Source: Limosilactobacillus sp.
Lineage (GTDB): Bacteria > Bacillota > Bacilli > Lactobacillales > Lactobacillaceae
Length of the DNA: 64,000 bases
Assembly (NCBI RefSeq): GCF_022482365.1
Contig: NZ_JAKVPE010000001.1
Span: 1,054,001 to 1,118,000 of the forward strand
Direction of reading: 5' to 3'
Positions 17,538 through 25,797 of this stretch are shown here, piece after piece. How positions within the stretch are numbered: the stretch's first letter is position 1; each line of letters opens with the position of its first letter. Both the position numbers and the translations under genes were made by a program. The notes beneath the pieces are model-generated. The model worked only from the letters and a program-made list of their open reading frames with translations. It was not told where the DNA came from and made no database searches.

Positions 17538-18380
17538 ATGGATATTAAAACCAACTATCTTGACCTCGCCGATGGCAACCGGATGCCCCAGGAAGGCTTC
17601 GGGCTCTACAAGGTCGACGGTCAGGAAACAATGAACGCATCAATCAAGAGTGCCTATGACGCCGGCTACCGGCTCTTCGACACCGCCCAGCTCTATGGCA
17701 ACGAGCAGGAGGTCGGGACCGCCTTCAAGCAACTGGGGATCCCACGTGACCAGATCTTCGTCACGACCAAGGTGGCCGAGGGCAACCAGGGCTACGATCA
17801 AGCCATCGCCTCGGTCAAGGAATCGCTGAAGAAGCTGCAGATGGACCACGTCGACCTGCTCCTGGTTCACTGGCCGATCGAACGGGCCTTCTTTGAAACC
17901 TGGCGGGCCTTCGAGGACATGAAGAAGGCCGGGCTGACCCGGTCCATCGGCGTCAGCAACTACCAGATGATCCACCTCCAGTACCTGGCCACCAAGGCCC
18001 ACGAGATGCCGGTGGTTGATCAGATCGAGCTCCATCCCCTGCTGACCCAAAAGCCATTGCTGAAGTTCAATCGCGACCAGCAAATCGTCACCCAGGCCTG
18101 GAGTCCCCTCGGCCGCGGTGCCGTGCTGGGTGAGGAAGTCTTAAAGCAGATTGCGGCTGCCCACCACAAGTCGCCGGCCCAGGTCATCCTGCGCTGGCAC
18201 CTGCAGAACGGCGTCTCCTTCATTCCGAAGTCGGTCCACGCCGCCCGCATCCAGCAAAACGCCGCCATCTACGACTTCACGCTCACCGCTGACGAGATGG
18301 CCCAGATCGACGCCCTCAACAAGTACCAGCGGACCGGCCGCGAGCCGGAGCTGACCTACGAGTATGATCGGCAATACTAG
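17538..18380 (+). CDS. Aldo/keto reductase
   Basis: 280 residues from ATG 17538 (AAAGGAAG 8 bp upstream; an in-frame GTG at 17529 is too close to it). NADPH-dependent carbonyl reductase with a TIM-barrel fold. Catalytic tetrad visible: Asp and Tyr in RLFDTAQLYGNE, Lys in VTTKV, His in LLLVHWP; cofactor segment FIPKSVHAARI near the C-terminus. Most like the 2,5-diketogluconate / methylglyoxal reductase branch. Substrate uncertain. Confidence 0.9.
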   Translation: MDIKTNYLDLADGNRMPQEGFGLYKVDGQETMNASIKSAYDAGYRLFDTAQLYGNEQEVGTAFKQLGIPRDQIFVTTKVAEGNQGYDQAIASVKESLKKLQMDHVDLLLVHWPIERAFFETWRAFEDMKKAGLTRSIGVSNYQMIHLQYLATKAHEMPVVDQIELHPLLTQKPLLKFNRDQQIVTQAWSPLGRGAVLGEEVLKQIAAAHHKSPAQVILRWHLQNGVSFIPKSVHAARIQQNAAIYDFTLTADEMAQIDALNKYQRTGREPELTYEYDRQY

Positions 18381-18387
18381 AGAAGAA

Positions 18388-18419
18388 AAAACGACTGCCA
18401 AACGGCGGTCGTTTTTTTA
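18388..18419 (+). terminator. Terminator after the aldo/keto reductase
   Basis: AACGACTGCC / GGCGGTCGTT stem with a 3-4 nt loop and T7 tail. Confidence 0.85.
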
Positions 18420-18524
18420 ATGCATTCTTTCACGAAGTCGGCTGCATCCCGCGCTCAGCAAGCTTACATTGCGTTTTCAAAAAGTACCGAAAAACTGGCA
18501 ATGGAAATGTTTTCAAATTCTTTT

Positions 18525-18594
18525 GATAAACGTTTGACATTTTACTTTGGACATAGTATATTAATCACGGATTCAAAATGATAAACGTTTATCA
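18525..18594 (+). promoter_or_regulatory. Sugar-operon promoter flanked by two LacI-type operators
   Basis: TTGACA (18534-18539), 17 bp, TATATT (18557-18562) form a strong promoter. GATAAACGTTT (18525-18535) overlaps the -35 box, and a perfect 16-bp palindrome TGATAAACGTTTATCA (18579-18594) lies just after the start point. Centres are 55 bp apart, about five helical turns, allowing a looped repressor. AACGTT-centred palindromes are typical of LacI-family sugar repressors. The repressor gene is not in the window. Confidence 0.75.
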
Positions 18595-18632
18595 ATCTAG
18601 AGTTCAAGGAAAGAAAGAGTAATTGATAATTT

Positions 18633-19853
18633 ATGACTAATACTAAACATTCTATGGTTACTAAGCTGGCGTTCCTCTCCGTCTCCTTCGTGATTACGAG
18701 TGCCTACGCCATCCAGGGGTCCTTGCCCCAGTTGAAGGCGGCGCTGGGTATCAGCCAGACGCAGTCGGAATACCTGGTCACCACCCCATCCTTTGCCGTC
18801 ATGATCTTCGTGGTTCTCTCCCCATTGATTCAGGAATGGTTCCACATTTCTGACAAGAAGATCATCATGGCCGGGGTGGGCATCGTCGGTGTCGCCGGGC
18901 TAGTTCCCTTCTTCGTCAACAACTACCTGACGATCCTGATCTCGCGACTGGTCCTCGGGGCCGGTTTCGGGCTCTACAACTCGCAGGCGATCTCGCTGAT
19001 TTCCGTCTGGTACGACGGCAGTGAGCGGGCGCAAATGCTGGGCTGGCGGGCCGCGGCCGAACAGATCGGTCAGGCCTGCACCCTGTCGATTGCCGGGTTG
19101 ATCCTGAGCGTGGCCGGCTGGCATGCGTCCTTCCTGGTTTACGCCCTGGCCTTCATCGTCCTGGTCTTCTTCGCAATGCGGGTTCCAGAGGATACGGCCT
19201 CTGAGGACATTGACATCGATGAAGATAGCCTGGCGGATGAACTGGGGGAAGATGAGACCAAGGAGATCACCAAGATCAGTCCGGTCGTCTACCTGCTCGT
19301 TTTCTTTGCATTTCTGCTGGTTGTCGACTATGTTGGAATGGAGAACCGCTTCCCTGGTCTGGCCGTCACAATTAAGGGCAGCCACTACACCGGTTCCTCG
19401 ATGTTCTTGTCACTGATGCTGATCGGGGCCACGCTGGGTGGGATCTGCTACGGGGCGATCCAAAAGCGCCTCGGCTTCGGGACCGTCTACCTGGGCCTCG
19501 GCCTGATGGCATTGTCGAACTTCCTGTTTGGTTTTGCCGGCCACAACTTCATCCTGATGGTCATCGGGCTCCTGCTGATTGGCTTCCCGCTGCAGCTGGT
19601 TTCGCCGCTGATCTTCAACCTTTTGCCAGACCTGGCGCCGGCCAACCGGCAGCCGCTGGTAACGTCCTTGTGCCTGATCGGCTTTAACTTCGGCTCCTTC
19701 TTCTCGCCAACGATTGCCGAGTGGACCAACCATCTGCTGGGCCAACCGCTGGCCGGGATGGGGCTGGCCGCACCGTTCCCGATCTACGGGATCGTGCTGC
19801 TGATCATCGCCCTGATCATTTTTGTTGCAACTCGTCGTTCTGCTCAACATTAG
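18633..19853 (+). CDS. MFS transporter, probably the sugar carrier of the sucrose phosphorylase operon
   Basis: 406 residues with about 12 hydrophobic helices and an acidic cytoplasmic loop in the middle (SEDIDIDEDSLADELGEDE, about 188-206). GAGFGLYNSQA and RAAAEQIGQ resemble MFS loop and helix motifs, but the subfamily was not recognised. The next gene, 27 bp downstream, is sucrose phosphorylase and the shared promoter has sugar-type operators, so uptake of sucrose or a related sugar without phosphorylation is likely (inference); the PTS and ABC routes used by other lactobacilli are absent here. The ribosome site (AAGGAAAGAAAGAG) is rather far from the ATG. Confidence 0.82.
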   Translation: MTNTKHSMVTKLAFLSVSFVITSAYAIQGSLPQLKAALGISQTQSEYLVTTPSFAVMIFVVLSPLIQEWFHISDKKIIMAGVGIVGVAGLVPFFVNNYLTILISRLVLGAGFGLYNSQAISLISVWYDGSERAQMLGWRAAAEQIGQACTLSIAGLILSVAGWHASFLVYALAFIVLVFFAMRVPEDTASEDIDIDEDSLADELGEDETKEITKISPVVYLLVFFAFLLVVDYVGMENRFPGLAVTIKGSHYTGSSMFLSLMLIGATLGGICYGAIQKRLGFGTVYLGLGLMALSNFLFGFAGHNFILMVIGLLLIGFPLQLVSPLIFNLLPDLAPANRQPLVTSLCLIGFNFGSFFSPTIAEWTNHLLGQPLAGMGLAAPFPIYGIVLLIIALIIFVATRRSAQH

Positions 19854-19880
19854 ATTTAATTTATTTGGAGGTTTTCTACC

Positions 19881-21338
19881 ATGCCTATTCAAAACAAAGC
19901 AATGTTAATCACCTATTCTGACTCCATGGCCAAGAACATTAAGGAAACCCATGAAGTCTTGAAGGAATACATCGGTGACGCCATTGGCGGTGTGCACCTG
20001 CTGCCATTCTTCCCATCAACCGGTGACCGTGGTTTTGCTCCATACCGTTACGACGTTGTTGACTCCGCATTCGGTGACTGGGACGATGTCGAAGCCCTGG
20101 GCAAGGACTACTACCTGATGTTTGACTTCATGATCAACCATATCTCCAAGAAGTCCGTGATGTACCAAGACTTCAAGAAGAACCACGACGCTTCCAAGTA
20201 CAGCGACTTCTTCATTCGTTGGGAAAAGTTCTGGGAAGCTGCTGGGAAGGGTCGTCCGACCCAAAAGGACATTGACCTGATCTACAAGCGGAAGGACCGT
20301 GCTCCTGAACAGGAAATCGACTTCGACGACGGTACCAAGGAACACCTCTGGAACACGTTCGGTGAAGAACAGATCGACATCAACGTCAAGTCCAAGGTGG
20401 CCAACGAATTCTTCAAGGAAACCCTGACCAGCATGGTTAAGCACGGTGCCGACCTGATCCGGCTGGACGCCTTTGCCTACGCCATTAAGAAGGCCGACAC
20501 CAACGACTTCTTTGTTGAACCAGAAATCTGGGACCTGCTCGAAGACGTTCGCAAGATCCTGGCCCCTTACAAGGCTGAAATCCTGCCAGAAATCCACGAA
20601 CACTACACGATGCCACAAAAGATCTCAAACCACGGCTACTTCATCTACGACTTCGTGCTGCCAATGACCACCCTGTACACCCTGTACTCCGGTAAAACCA
20701 ACCGCCTGGCCAACTGGCTGAAGATGAGCCCAATGAAGCAGTTCACCACCCTGGACACCCACGACGGGATCGGGGTTGTCGACGCCAAGGACATCCTGAC
20801 CGACGACGAGATCGACTACACTTCCAAGGAACTCTACAAGGTTGGTGCCAACGTTAAGAAGAAGTACTCCAGTGCTGAATACCACAACCTGGACATCTAC
20901 CAGATCAACACCACCTTCTACTCCGCCCTCGGTGACGACGATCGCGCCTACCTGATGGCCCGGGCATTCCAGATCTTTGCCCCTGGTATCCCAATGGTTT
21001 ACTACGTTGGTCTGCTGGCCGGCTCCAACGACCTGGAACTCCTCGAAAAGACCAAGGAAGGTCGGAACATCAACCGTCACTACTACACTAAGGAAGAAGT
21101 GGCCAAGGAAGTTCAACGTCCAGTCGTTGCTAACCTGCTGAAGCTTTTGTCCTGGCGGAACAAGTTCGCTGCCTTTGACCTGGATGGCTCCATCAAGGTA
21201 GAAACGCCAACCGACACGACCATCAAGATCACCCGGACCGACAAGGACGGCGCAAACGTCGCTGTCCTGGACGCCGACGCAGCTAACAAGACCTTCACCA
21301 TTACCGCTAACGGTGACGAGGTCTTCGCTCAAAAGTAA
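19881..21338 (+). CDS. gtfA: Sucrose phosphorylase (GH13_18)
   Basis: 485 residues. Splits sucrose with phosphate into glucose 1-phosphate and fructose, saving ATP. Catalytic residues by motif: nucleophile D196 in [10 protein letters not shown], acid/base E237 in ILPEIHEH, transition-state Asp D295 in LDTHDG, agreeing with the known spacing in Bifidobacterium sucrose phosphorylase. [15 protein letters not shown] is the family N-terminal signature. TTTGGAGG lies 9 bp before the ATG. A sucrose 6'-phosphate specificity, known in relatives, cannot be excluded by eye. Fructose released would serve as electron acceptor in a heterofermenter. Confidence 0.93.
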   Translation: MPIQNKAMLITYSDSMAKNIKETHEVLKEYIGDAIGGVHLLPFFPSTGDRGFAPYRYDVVDSAFGDWDDVEALGKDYYLMFDFMINHISKKSVMYQDFKKNHDASKYSDFFIRWEKFWEAAGKGRPTQKDIDLIYKRKDRAPEQEIDFDDGTKEHLWNTFGEEQIDINVKSKVANEFFKETLTSMVKHGADLIRLDAFAYAIKKADTNDFFVEPEIWDLLEDVRKILAPYKAEILPEIHEHYTMPQKISNHGYFIYDFVLPMTTLYTLYSGKTNRLANWLKMSPMKQFTTLDTHDGIGVVDAKDILTDDEIDYTSKELYKVGANVKKKYSSAEYHNLDIYQINTTFYSALGDDDRAYLMARAFQIFAPGIPMVYYVGLLAGSNDLELLEKTKEGRNINRHYYTKEEVAKEVQRPVVANLLKLLSWRNKFAAFDLDGSIKVETPTDTTIKITRTDKDGANVAVLDADAANKTFTITANGDEVFAQK

Positions 21339-21437
21339 TTTCTCAATCACGTTTCCATAATTAACAAGCACCCATATACAATCTCTCTCAATTCAATTCA
21401 CAAAGCTTGTTAAATTAAAACCACCAAGATTGGTTTT

Positions 21438-21470
21438 CAGCCCTTGCCGCCCAGGCAGGGGCTGTTTTAT
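21438..21470 (+). terminator. Terminator of the sucrose phosphorylase operon
   Basis: CAGCCCTTGCC / GGCAGGGGCTG stem, 5-nt loop, then TTTTATT. Confidence 0.85.
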
Positions 21471-21481
21471 TACCCCAATCC

Positions 21482-21520
21482 AAAAAGGACGGACACCATC
21501 AAAAGTGCTCGTCCTTTTGC
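21482..21520 (-). terminator. Terminator of the M20 peptidase gene
   Basis: On the minus strand AAAGGACG...CGTCCTTT with an inner GCAC/GTGT pairing, followed by TTGG; A-rich and T-rich on both sides, so it may act both ways. Confidence 0.65.
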
Positions 21521-21538
21521 TATATTTGTGTGTCTTGC

Positions 21539-22873
21539 TTAGTCCACGCAGAGCTTCTTGATTGCCTGAGCAAAAATCTCCATGGCCTTGAACATGTCCG
21601 GCAGTGGCCACTGTTCGTTGGCCTGGTGCATATAATCCGGCGTTGTCGGCAGCATCCCCCCGAAGGCCACGCAGTTGTGCATGGTCCGGGCAAAGGTCGC
21701 CCCACCTGAGATCTGTGGGGTGGCCGTGGTGTCGCCGGTCTGGTCCTTGTAGACTTCCATCAGGGTCTGAATCAACTTGCTGTCCTTTGGCACGTAAAGC
21801 GGCGCCACGTAGTCAAACGGGGCGTATTTGAGCTCGTATGGTGCCACGTTTTCGTTCAGCTTGTCTAGCAGCTTGTCGCGGTCAACGGTGACCGGAATCC
21901 GCAGGTCGATCTGCATCCGGGTCTCCTTCTCGTTGATCTCCAGGCTAGAGATGTTGAAGGTCAGGTGACCAGACTCGTCCTTGACGTCCCCCAGCACGTT
22001 GGTCCCGGTGGCGTCCTCCTTGAAGAGCTTGCCGAAGAAGTCCAGCGGCTTGAAGTCAAAGACCTCGTCCAGGGCGATCGCCAGCCGCAGAACGGCGTTG
22101 GTTCCCTCCGGCGCCAGCATAGCGTGAACGGACTTCCCAATCACCGTGATGGATTTGTCATCACTGGTGTACTTGAAGTTGTGCCGGTCGAGGGCGGCCT
22201 TGACCTCGTCCTGCTTCGGGCCATCGTAAACGGCCTTGTCAGGAACGGCGTTGAAAGCATTCTTCAGGCTGATGTGCAGCTTGTCGGTGCCCGGGCCCAC
22301 CAGGTAAGCCTGCTCCAGGCCCTTTTCGGCGTAGATCAGTGGGAACTCGGCGTCCGGTGAAATCCCGCTGTCGATCTGGGATTCCTTCTTGTTGTACTGG
22401 GCAATCCCCCGCCAGAGGATTTCCTCGTCGGTCCCGTAGATGAAGCGGATCCGCTGGTTGAAGTGGTAGCCGGCGTCCATTAAGGCCTTGACGGCGTAGA
22501 GGGCCGCGATGCCAGGTCCCTTGTCGTCCTGGGAGCCCCGGCCGTAAATGGCGTTGTTGATGACGGTGCCCTTGAATGGGTCGTGGTCCCAGGTAGCGGG
22601 ATCACCGGCCGGGACGGTGTCGAGGTGGCAGATCACCCCGAAGACCTTCTCGCCCTCACCAACCTCGGCATAGCCGTAGTAGCCGTCCGGATCCTCGTAG
22701 GTCTTAAAGCCCAGCTCGTCGCAGATCTTCATCATTTCGTCGAGGGCGTTGCGGATCCCCCGGCCAAATGGTGCCCCATCCTCTGCCGGCTGGTTGTAAG
22801 ACGGCACGGAAATCAACCGTTCCAAGGTCTTAACGGCTTCTTGTTGCTCTTGTTCGTTTACCAATTGTGTCAT
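21539..22873 (-). CDS. M20-family metallopeptidase (PepV-like dipeptidase)
   Basis: 444 residues; zinc dipeptidase of the PepV/Sapep branch, cytoplasmic. Two-zinc ligands are visible in ICHLDTVPAGD (His, Asp), GRGSQDDKGP (bridging Asp), IYGTDEEILW (catalytic and ligand Glu) and YMHQANEQW (His). The central lid domain lies about 190-340. It follows a YfcC-family carrier by 15 bp on the same strand, suggesting that the carrier imports a peptide or amino-acid compound that the enzyme splits (inference). Confidence 0.88.
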   Translation of the reverse strand: MTQLVNEQEQQEAVKTLERLISVPSYNQPAEDGAPFGRGIRNALDEMMKICDELGFKTYEDPDGYYGYAEVGEGEKVFGVICHLDTVPAGDPATWDHDPFKGTVINNAIYGRGSQDDKGPGIAALYAVKALMDAGYHFNQRIRFIYGTDEEILWRGIAQYNKKESQIDSGISPDAEFPLIYAEKGLEQAYLVGPGTDKLHISLKNAFNAVPDKAVYDGPKQDEVKAALDRHNFKYTSDDKSITVIGKSVHAMLAPEGTNAVLRLAIALDEVFDFKPLDFFGKLFKEDATGTNVLGDVKDESGHLTFNISSLEINEKETRMQIDLRIPVTVDRDKLLDKLNENVAPYELKYAPFDYVAPLYVPKDSKLIQTLMEVYKDQTGDTTATPQISGGATFARTMHNCVAFGGMLPTTPDYMHQANEQWPLPDMFKAMEIFAQAIKKLCVD

Positions 22874-22888
22874 GTTTACTCATTCCTT

Positions 22889-24409
22889 TTATAATACGGC
22901 GGCAACGCCTAAGAATACACAGGTAACAATAAAGAGGTAGATCATCAATTTCAGCATCCACTTCCACCAAACGCTGACGTTGACGTGAGCGATCGCTAAG
23001 GCACCCATGACAACCCCGGAGGTCGGCGTGATTAGGTTAACCCAACCGGAAGCGGCCTGGTAAGCGGTGATGACCAGACTACCGGAGACGTGGGCGAAAT
23101 GGCCCAGTGGTCCGATAATCCCCATCGTCGCGGCGGCCAAACCAGAGGTCGACGGAATCAGGAAGGACATTGGAATGTAGAAGATGTAGGTCAGGATGAT
23201 GAAGACGCTCTGGGAGAGTCCCCGCAGGCCCGTTTCACCCCAGTGCAGAACGGTCCCGGTGATCATCCCGTTGTTCATGATGACCTGAATCCCACGAGCA
23301 ACAGCAACGATGATGGCAACGCTCAGGAAGTCGGCCATCCCCTTCATGAAGGCGTCCATGAACTCGCCTTCCGTCATGTGGTAGACCCACATGATCAGAA
23401 CGGACATGAAGAGGAAGAGCATGGTGATTTCGTTGAAGTACCAGGTCCCCAGTGGGGCAATATCATGACCGACCAGGTTGCCCAGGAACGGAATCCCGGT
23501 CAGCCACTTGGTGAACTTGTCAAAGAAGTTCCAGTGGGCGTTCAGGTTGGTCCACGGAACCAGCCCGAGGATCATGATGACGAAGGTCGCACCGAAGAGC
23601 CAGAGCACGGCCTTTTGCCGACCGGTCATCTGGTGCTCGTCGTCGGTCCGCGTCTTGATCTCGAACCGCTTCTCATCCTCGGCCCGCTGGTCGTAAATCA
23701 GTGACTTGGTCGGGTCCTTCTGGATGACGGAGGCGTAGTGGTAGACGTAGATGATGCTGACGGCGGTCGTGATGATCAACAGGAGGAGCCGCGAGCCCAG
23801 CCCGTCACCTGGCGAGATGTTCAGGGTCTGTGATGCAACCCCGGTGGCAAATGGGTTCACGGTCGAGGCCAGGCACCCAACCTGGGTTCCGACCAGGGCG
23901 ATGGCAACGGCAACCAGTGAGTCGAAGCCGACCCCCATCATAACCGGAATCAGCAACGGGTAGAAGGCGATCGTTTCTTCACCCATCCCGTAAGTCGATC
24001 CCCCGATGGCAAACAGGATCATCAGGATTGGAATCAGTTGCTTTTCGCGGCCCTTGTAGCGGCGAACAATCGAACTGATCCCTTCGTTCAAGGCGTCGGT
24101 CTTATTGACGACCCCCAAGAAGCCCCCAATGACCAGGATGAACAGGGAAACCGAGATCGCACCCTCGGTCTTCTTGTCCCCGACCATCCCGATGACCGGT
24201 GCCATGAAGACGTCCCAGATCCCCTGTGGCTTGCTGGAAACGGCCTTGTAGGTCCCGGAAATGATGTTCCCGGCCTTATCCGTGGCGTAGGTCCCGGCCG
24301 GAATAATCCAGGTCAGGATGGCAATAATGACAATGATAATAAACAGAATCGTATAAGCAGTCGGCATATGGAACCGGTGCTTTTTCTTTGCTTCTGGCAA
24401 AATCCTCAC
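22889..24409 (-). CDS. YfcC-family membrane carrier
   Basis: 506 residues, about 12 TM helices, family of YfcC / C4-dicarboxylate-carrier-like (DcuC-related) proteins found with peptidases or arginine metabolism genes. Typical stretches are ILTWIIPAGTY near the N-terminus, GGSTYGMGEETIAFYPLLIP, and the SFLIPSTSGLAAATMGIIGPL plus NLITPTSGVV loops near the C-terminus. The start is uncertain: a GTG at 24409 is used with weak upstream GGG; a TTG three codons later is an alternative. Operon with the dipeptidase. Substrate unknown. Confidence 0.83.
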   Translation of the reverse strand: MRILPEAKKKHRFHMPTAYTILFIIIVIIAILTWIIPAGTYATDKAGNIISGTYKAVSSKPQGIWDVFMAPVIGMVGDKKTEGAISVSLFILVIGGFLGVVNKTDALNEGISSIVRRYKGREKQLIPILMILFAIGGSTYGMGEETIAFYPLLIPVMMGVGFDSLVAVAIALVGTQVGCLASTVNPFATGVASQTLNISPGDGLGSRLLLLIITTAVSIIYVYHYASVIQKDPTKSLIYDQRAEDEKRFEIKTRTDDEHQMTGRQKAVLWLFGATFVIMILGLVPWTNLNAHWNFFDKFTKWLTGIPFLGNLVGHDIAPLGTWYFNEITMLFLFMSVLIMWVYHMTEGEFMDAFMKGMADFLSVAIIVAVARGIQVIMNNGMITGTVLHWGETGLRGLSQSVFIILTYIFYIPMSFLIPSTSGLAAATMGIIGPLGHFAHVSGSLVITAYQAASGWVNLITPTSGVVMGALAIAHVNVSVWWKWMLKLMIYLFIVTCVFLGVAAVL

Positions 24410-24594
24410 CCCAAATCTAAAATTAGTGCAGCAAAATCAAGCAAATAATTTCACAATATAATTGTAACTTGATTTGGAAGCGGCTTCAACACTAATTGAA
24501 CATATTACCGGTACTAATTCACCTGGTTTTCAACCAAAAATGTTATAATTATAATGTTATTGGAATTTTTGTGATGTGAGAGGAGATCTTTATT

Positions 24595-25542
24595 ATGGCA
24601 ATGAATCCAAGTCAAGCACAGGACGTCTGGAAGGACGCCGGTGAACACGTTCAATTTACGGTGCTCGAACTCAACCGGGAGGACCAAGCAAAGGAGCAGG
24701 AGGCCATCCAAGAGTTCGTCGACCGCTACCAGGCGATCATCCGGTCACTGCGGATCCGGGACAACAAGGGGAACTTAAAGGCCTCCCTGGGCTTCAGCAG
24801 TGCTGCCTGGGACTACCTCTTCCCGGACGCCCCAAAGCCAAAGGAACTGGAACCCTACCAGACCATTTCCGGCGACAAGTATTCGATGCCGGCCACAAAG
24901 GGTGACATCTTCCTCCACATTCGGGCCAACGACGAGGCCGTCGTCTACGAGATGGTCTCCCAGTGCATGCTCTTCTTGAAGGACTACACGACCGTCGTTG
25001 ACGAGACCAAGGGCTTCCGTTACTTCGAGGGCCGGGCGATCATCGGCTTCATCGATGGCACCGAGGCTCCGCAGGTCGAGGACGCCGCGGACTACGCCAT
25101 CGTTGGCGACGAGGACCCGTTCTTTGAAAACGGCTCCTACGCTTTTGCCCAGAAGTGGCGCCACCACATGGACATCTGGGACAAGCTGACCACCGAGGAT
25201 CAGGAAAAGGCCGTGGGCCGGAAGAAGTTCAGCGACCTGGAGCTGGAGGACCAGGAGAAGTTCAAGAACGCCCACAACGTTGCCTCCCAGGCCAAGATCA
25301 ACGGCGTGGAACAGAAGATCGTCCGGATGAACGTGCCGTATTCTGACCCGGCCTCCGGCATCACCGGGACCTACTTCATCGGTTATTCCCGTTACTGGAA
25401 GGTCACCAAGAAGATGCTGGAAAACATGGTAGAAAAGCACGATTACCTGCTCTCCTTCTCCGACATCTTGTCCGGCCAGCTCTTCTTCATCCCGTCCCGG
25501 CCGCTTCTAGAAAAGATTGCGGATGGCGAATTGAACAAGTAG
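24595..25542 (+). CDS. Dyp-type heme peroxidase
   Basis: 315 residues; dye-decolorising peroxidase family. Signature GFIDGTE with distal Asp154, proximal heme ligand His227 in NAHNVAS, and distal Arg in IVRMNVPY. No Tat or Sec signal, so cytoplasmic. GAGAGGAG 9 bp before the ATG; TATAAT-like repeats (24541-24556 region) provide a -10. Alone in its transcription unit: the ABC-F promoter begins immediately after its stop codon. Lactobacilli often lack heme synthesis, so activity would depend on external heme. Confidence 0.9.
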   Translation: MAMNPSQAQDVWKDAGEHVQFTVLELNREDQAKEQEAIQEFVDRYQAIIRSLRIRDNKGNLKASLGFSSAAWDYLFPDAPKPKELEPYQTISGDKYSMPATKGDIFLHIRANDEAVVYEMVSQCMLFLKDYTTVVDETKGFRYFEGRAIIGFIDGTEAPQVEDAADYAIVGDEDPFFENGSYAFAQKWRHHMDIWDKLTTEDQEKAVGRKKFSDLELEDQEKFKNAHNVASQAKINGVEQKIVRMNVPYSDPASGITGTYFIGYSRYWKVTKKMLENMVEKHDYLLSFSDILSGQLFFIPSRPLLEKIADGELNK

Positions 25543-25797
25543 TTGACAAGGATCCGGCGGCTTGCTATGCTACTGATAGTTAATTTACGGAGGGATCAAG
25601 CATTGAAGTTCTAATTCTACACAAGTTAAAGCATCATTTGTTAATCGACACGACAAGGGGTGCTCTGGGTAGAATTACAGCTTAATCTTGATCACGGCGA
25701 CTGGCATTGGCCGGTTGTTTTCAGTATCAAAAAAGGGTCTACCCGGGGTGGTAGGCCCTTTTTCGTGTTCCAATCCAGAAAGGAATGTGAGACAACA
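25543..25797 (+). promoter_or_regulatory. Ribosome-dependent attenuator leader of the ABC-F gene
   Basis: Promoter TTGACA (25543-25548), 17 bp, TATGCT (25566-25571). GGAGGG (25589-25594) is followed by possible starts: TTG-AAG-TTC-TAA (25603-25614) or an ATT-initiated 27-codon frame (25602-25685). A terminator, AAAAAGGGTCTACC / GGTAGGCCCTTTTT (25730-25763), stands 35 bp before the ABC-F start. Its 5' arm can instead pair, over 11 bp, with CTCTGGGTAGA at 25663-25673 (partner TCTACCCGGGG, 25738-25748). The longer leader frame runs through that antiterminator arm, so a ribosome stalled early would favour read-through. This mirrors antibiotic-inducible leaders of other ABC-F and erm genes (established for those; inferred here). 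Confidence 0.8.

Noticed and set aside
25660-25797. N-terminal extension of the ABC-F protein
   Set aside because: The added codons pass through the leader terminator; homology begins at MGNISIRQLTF.
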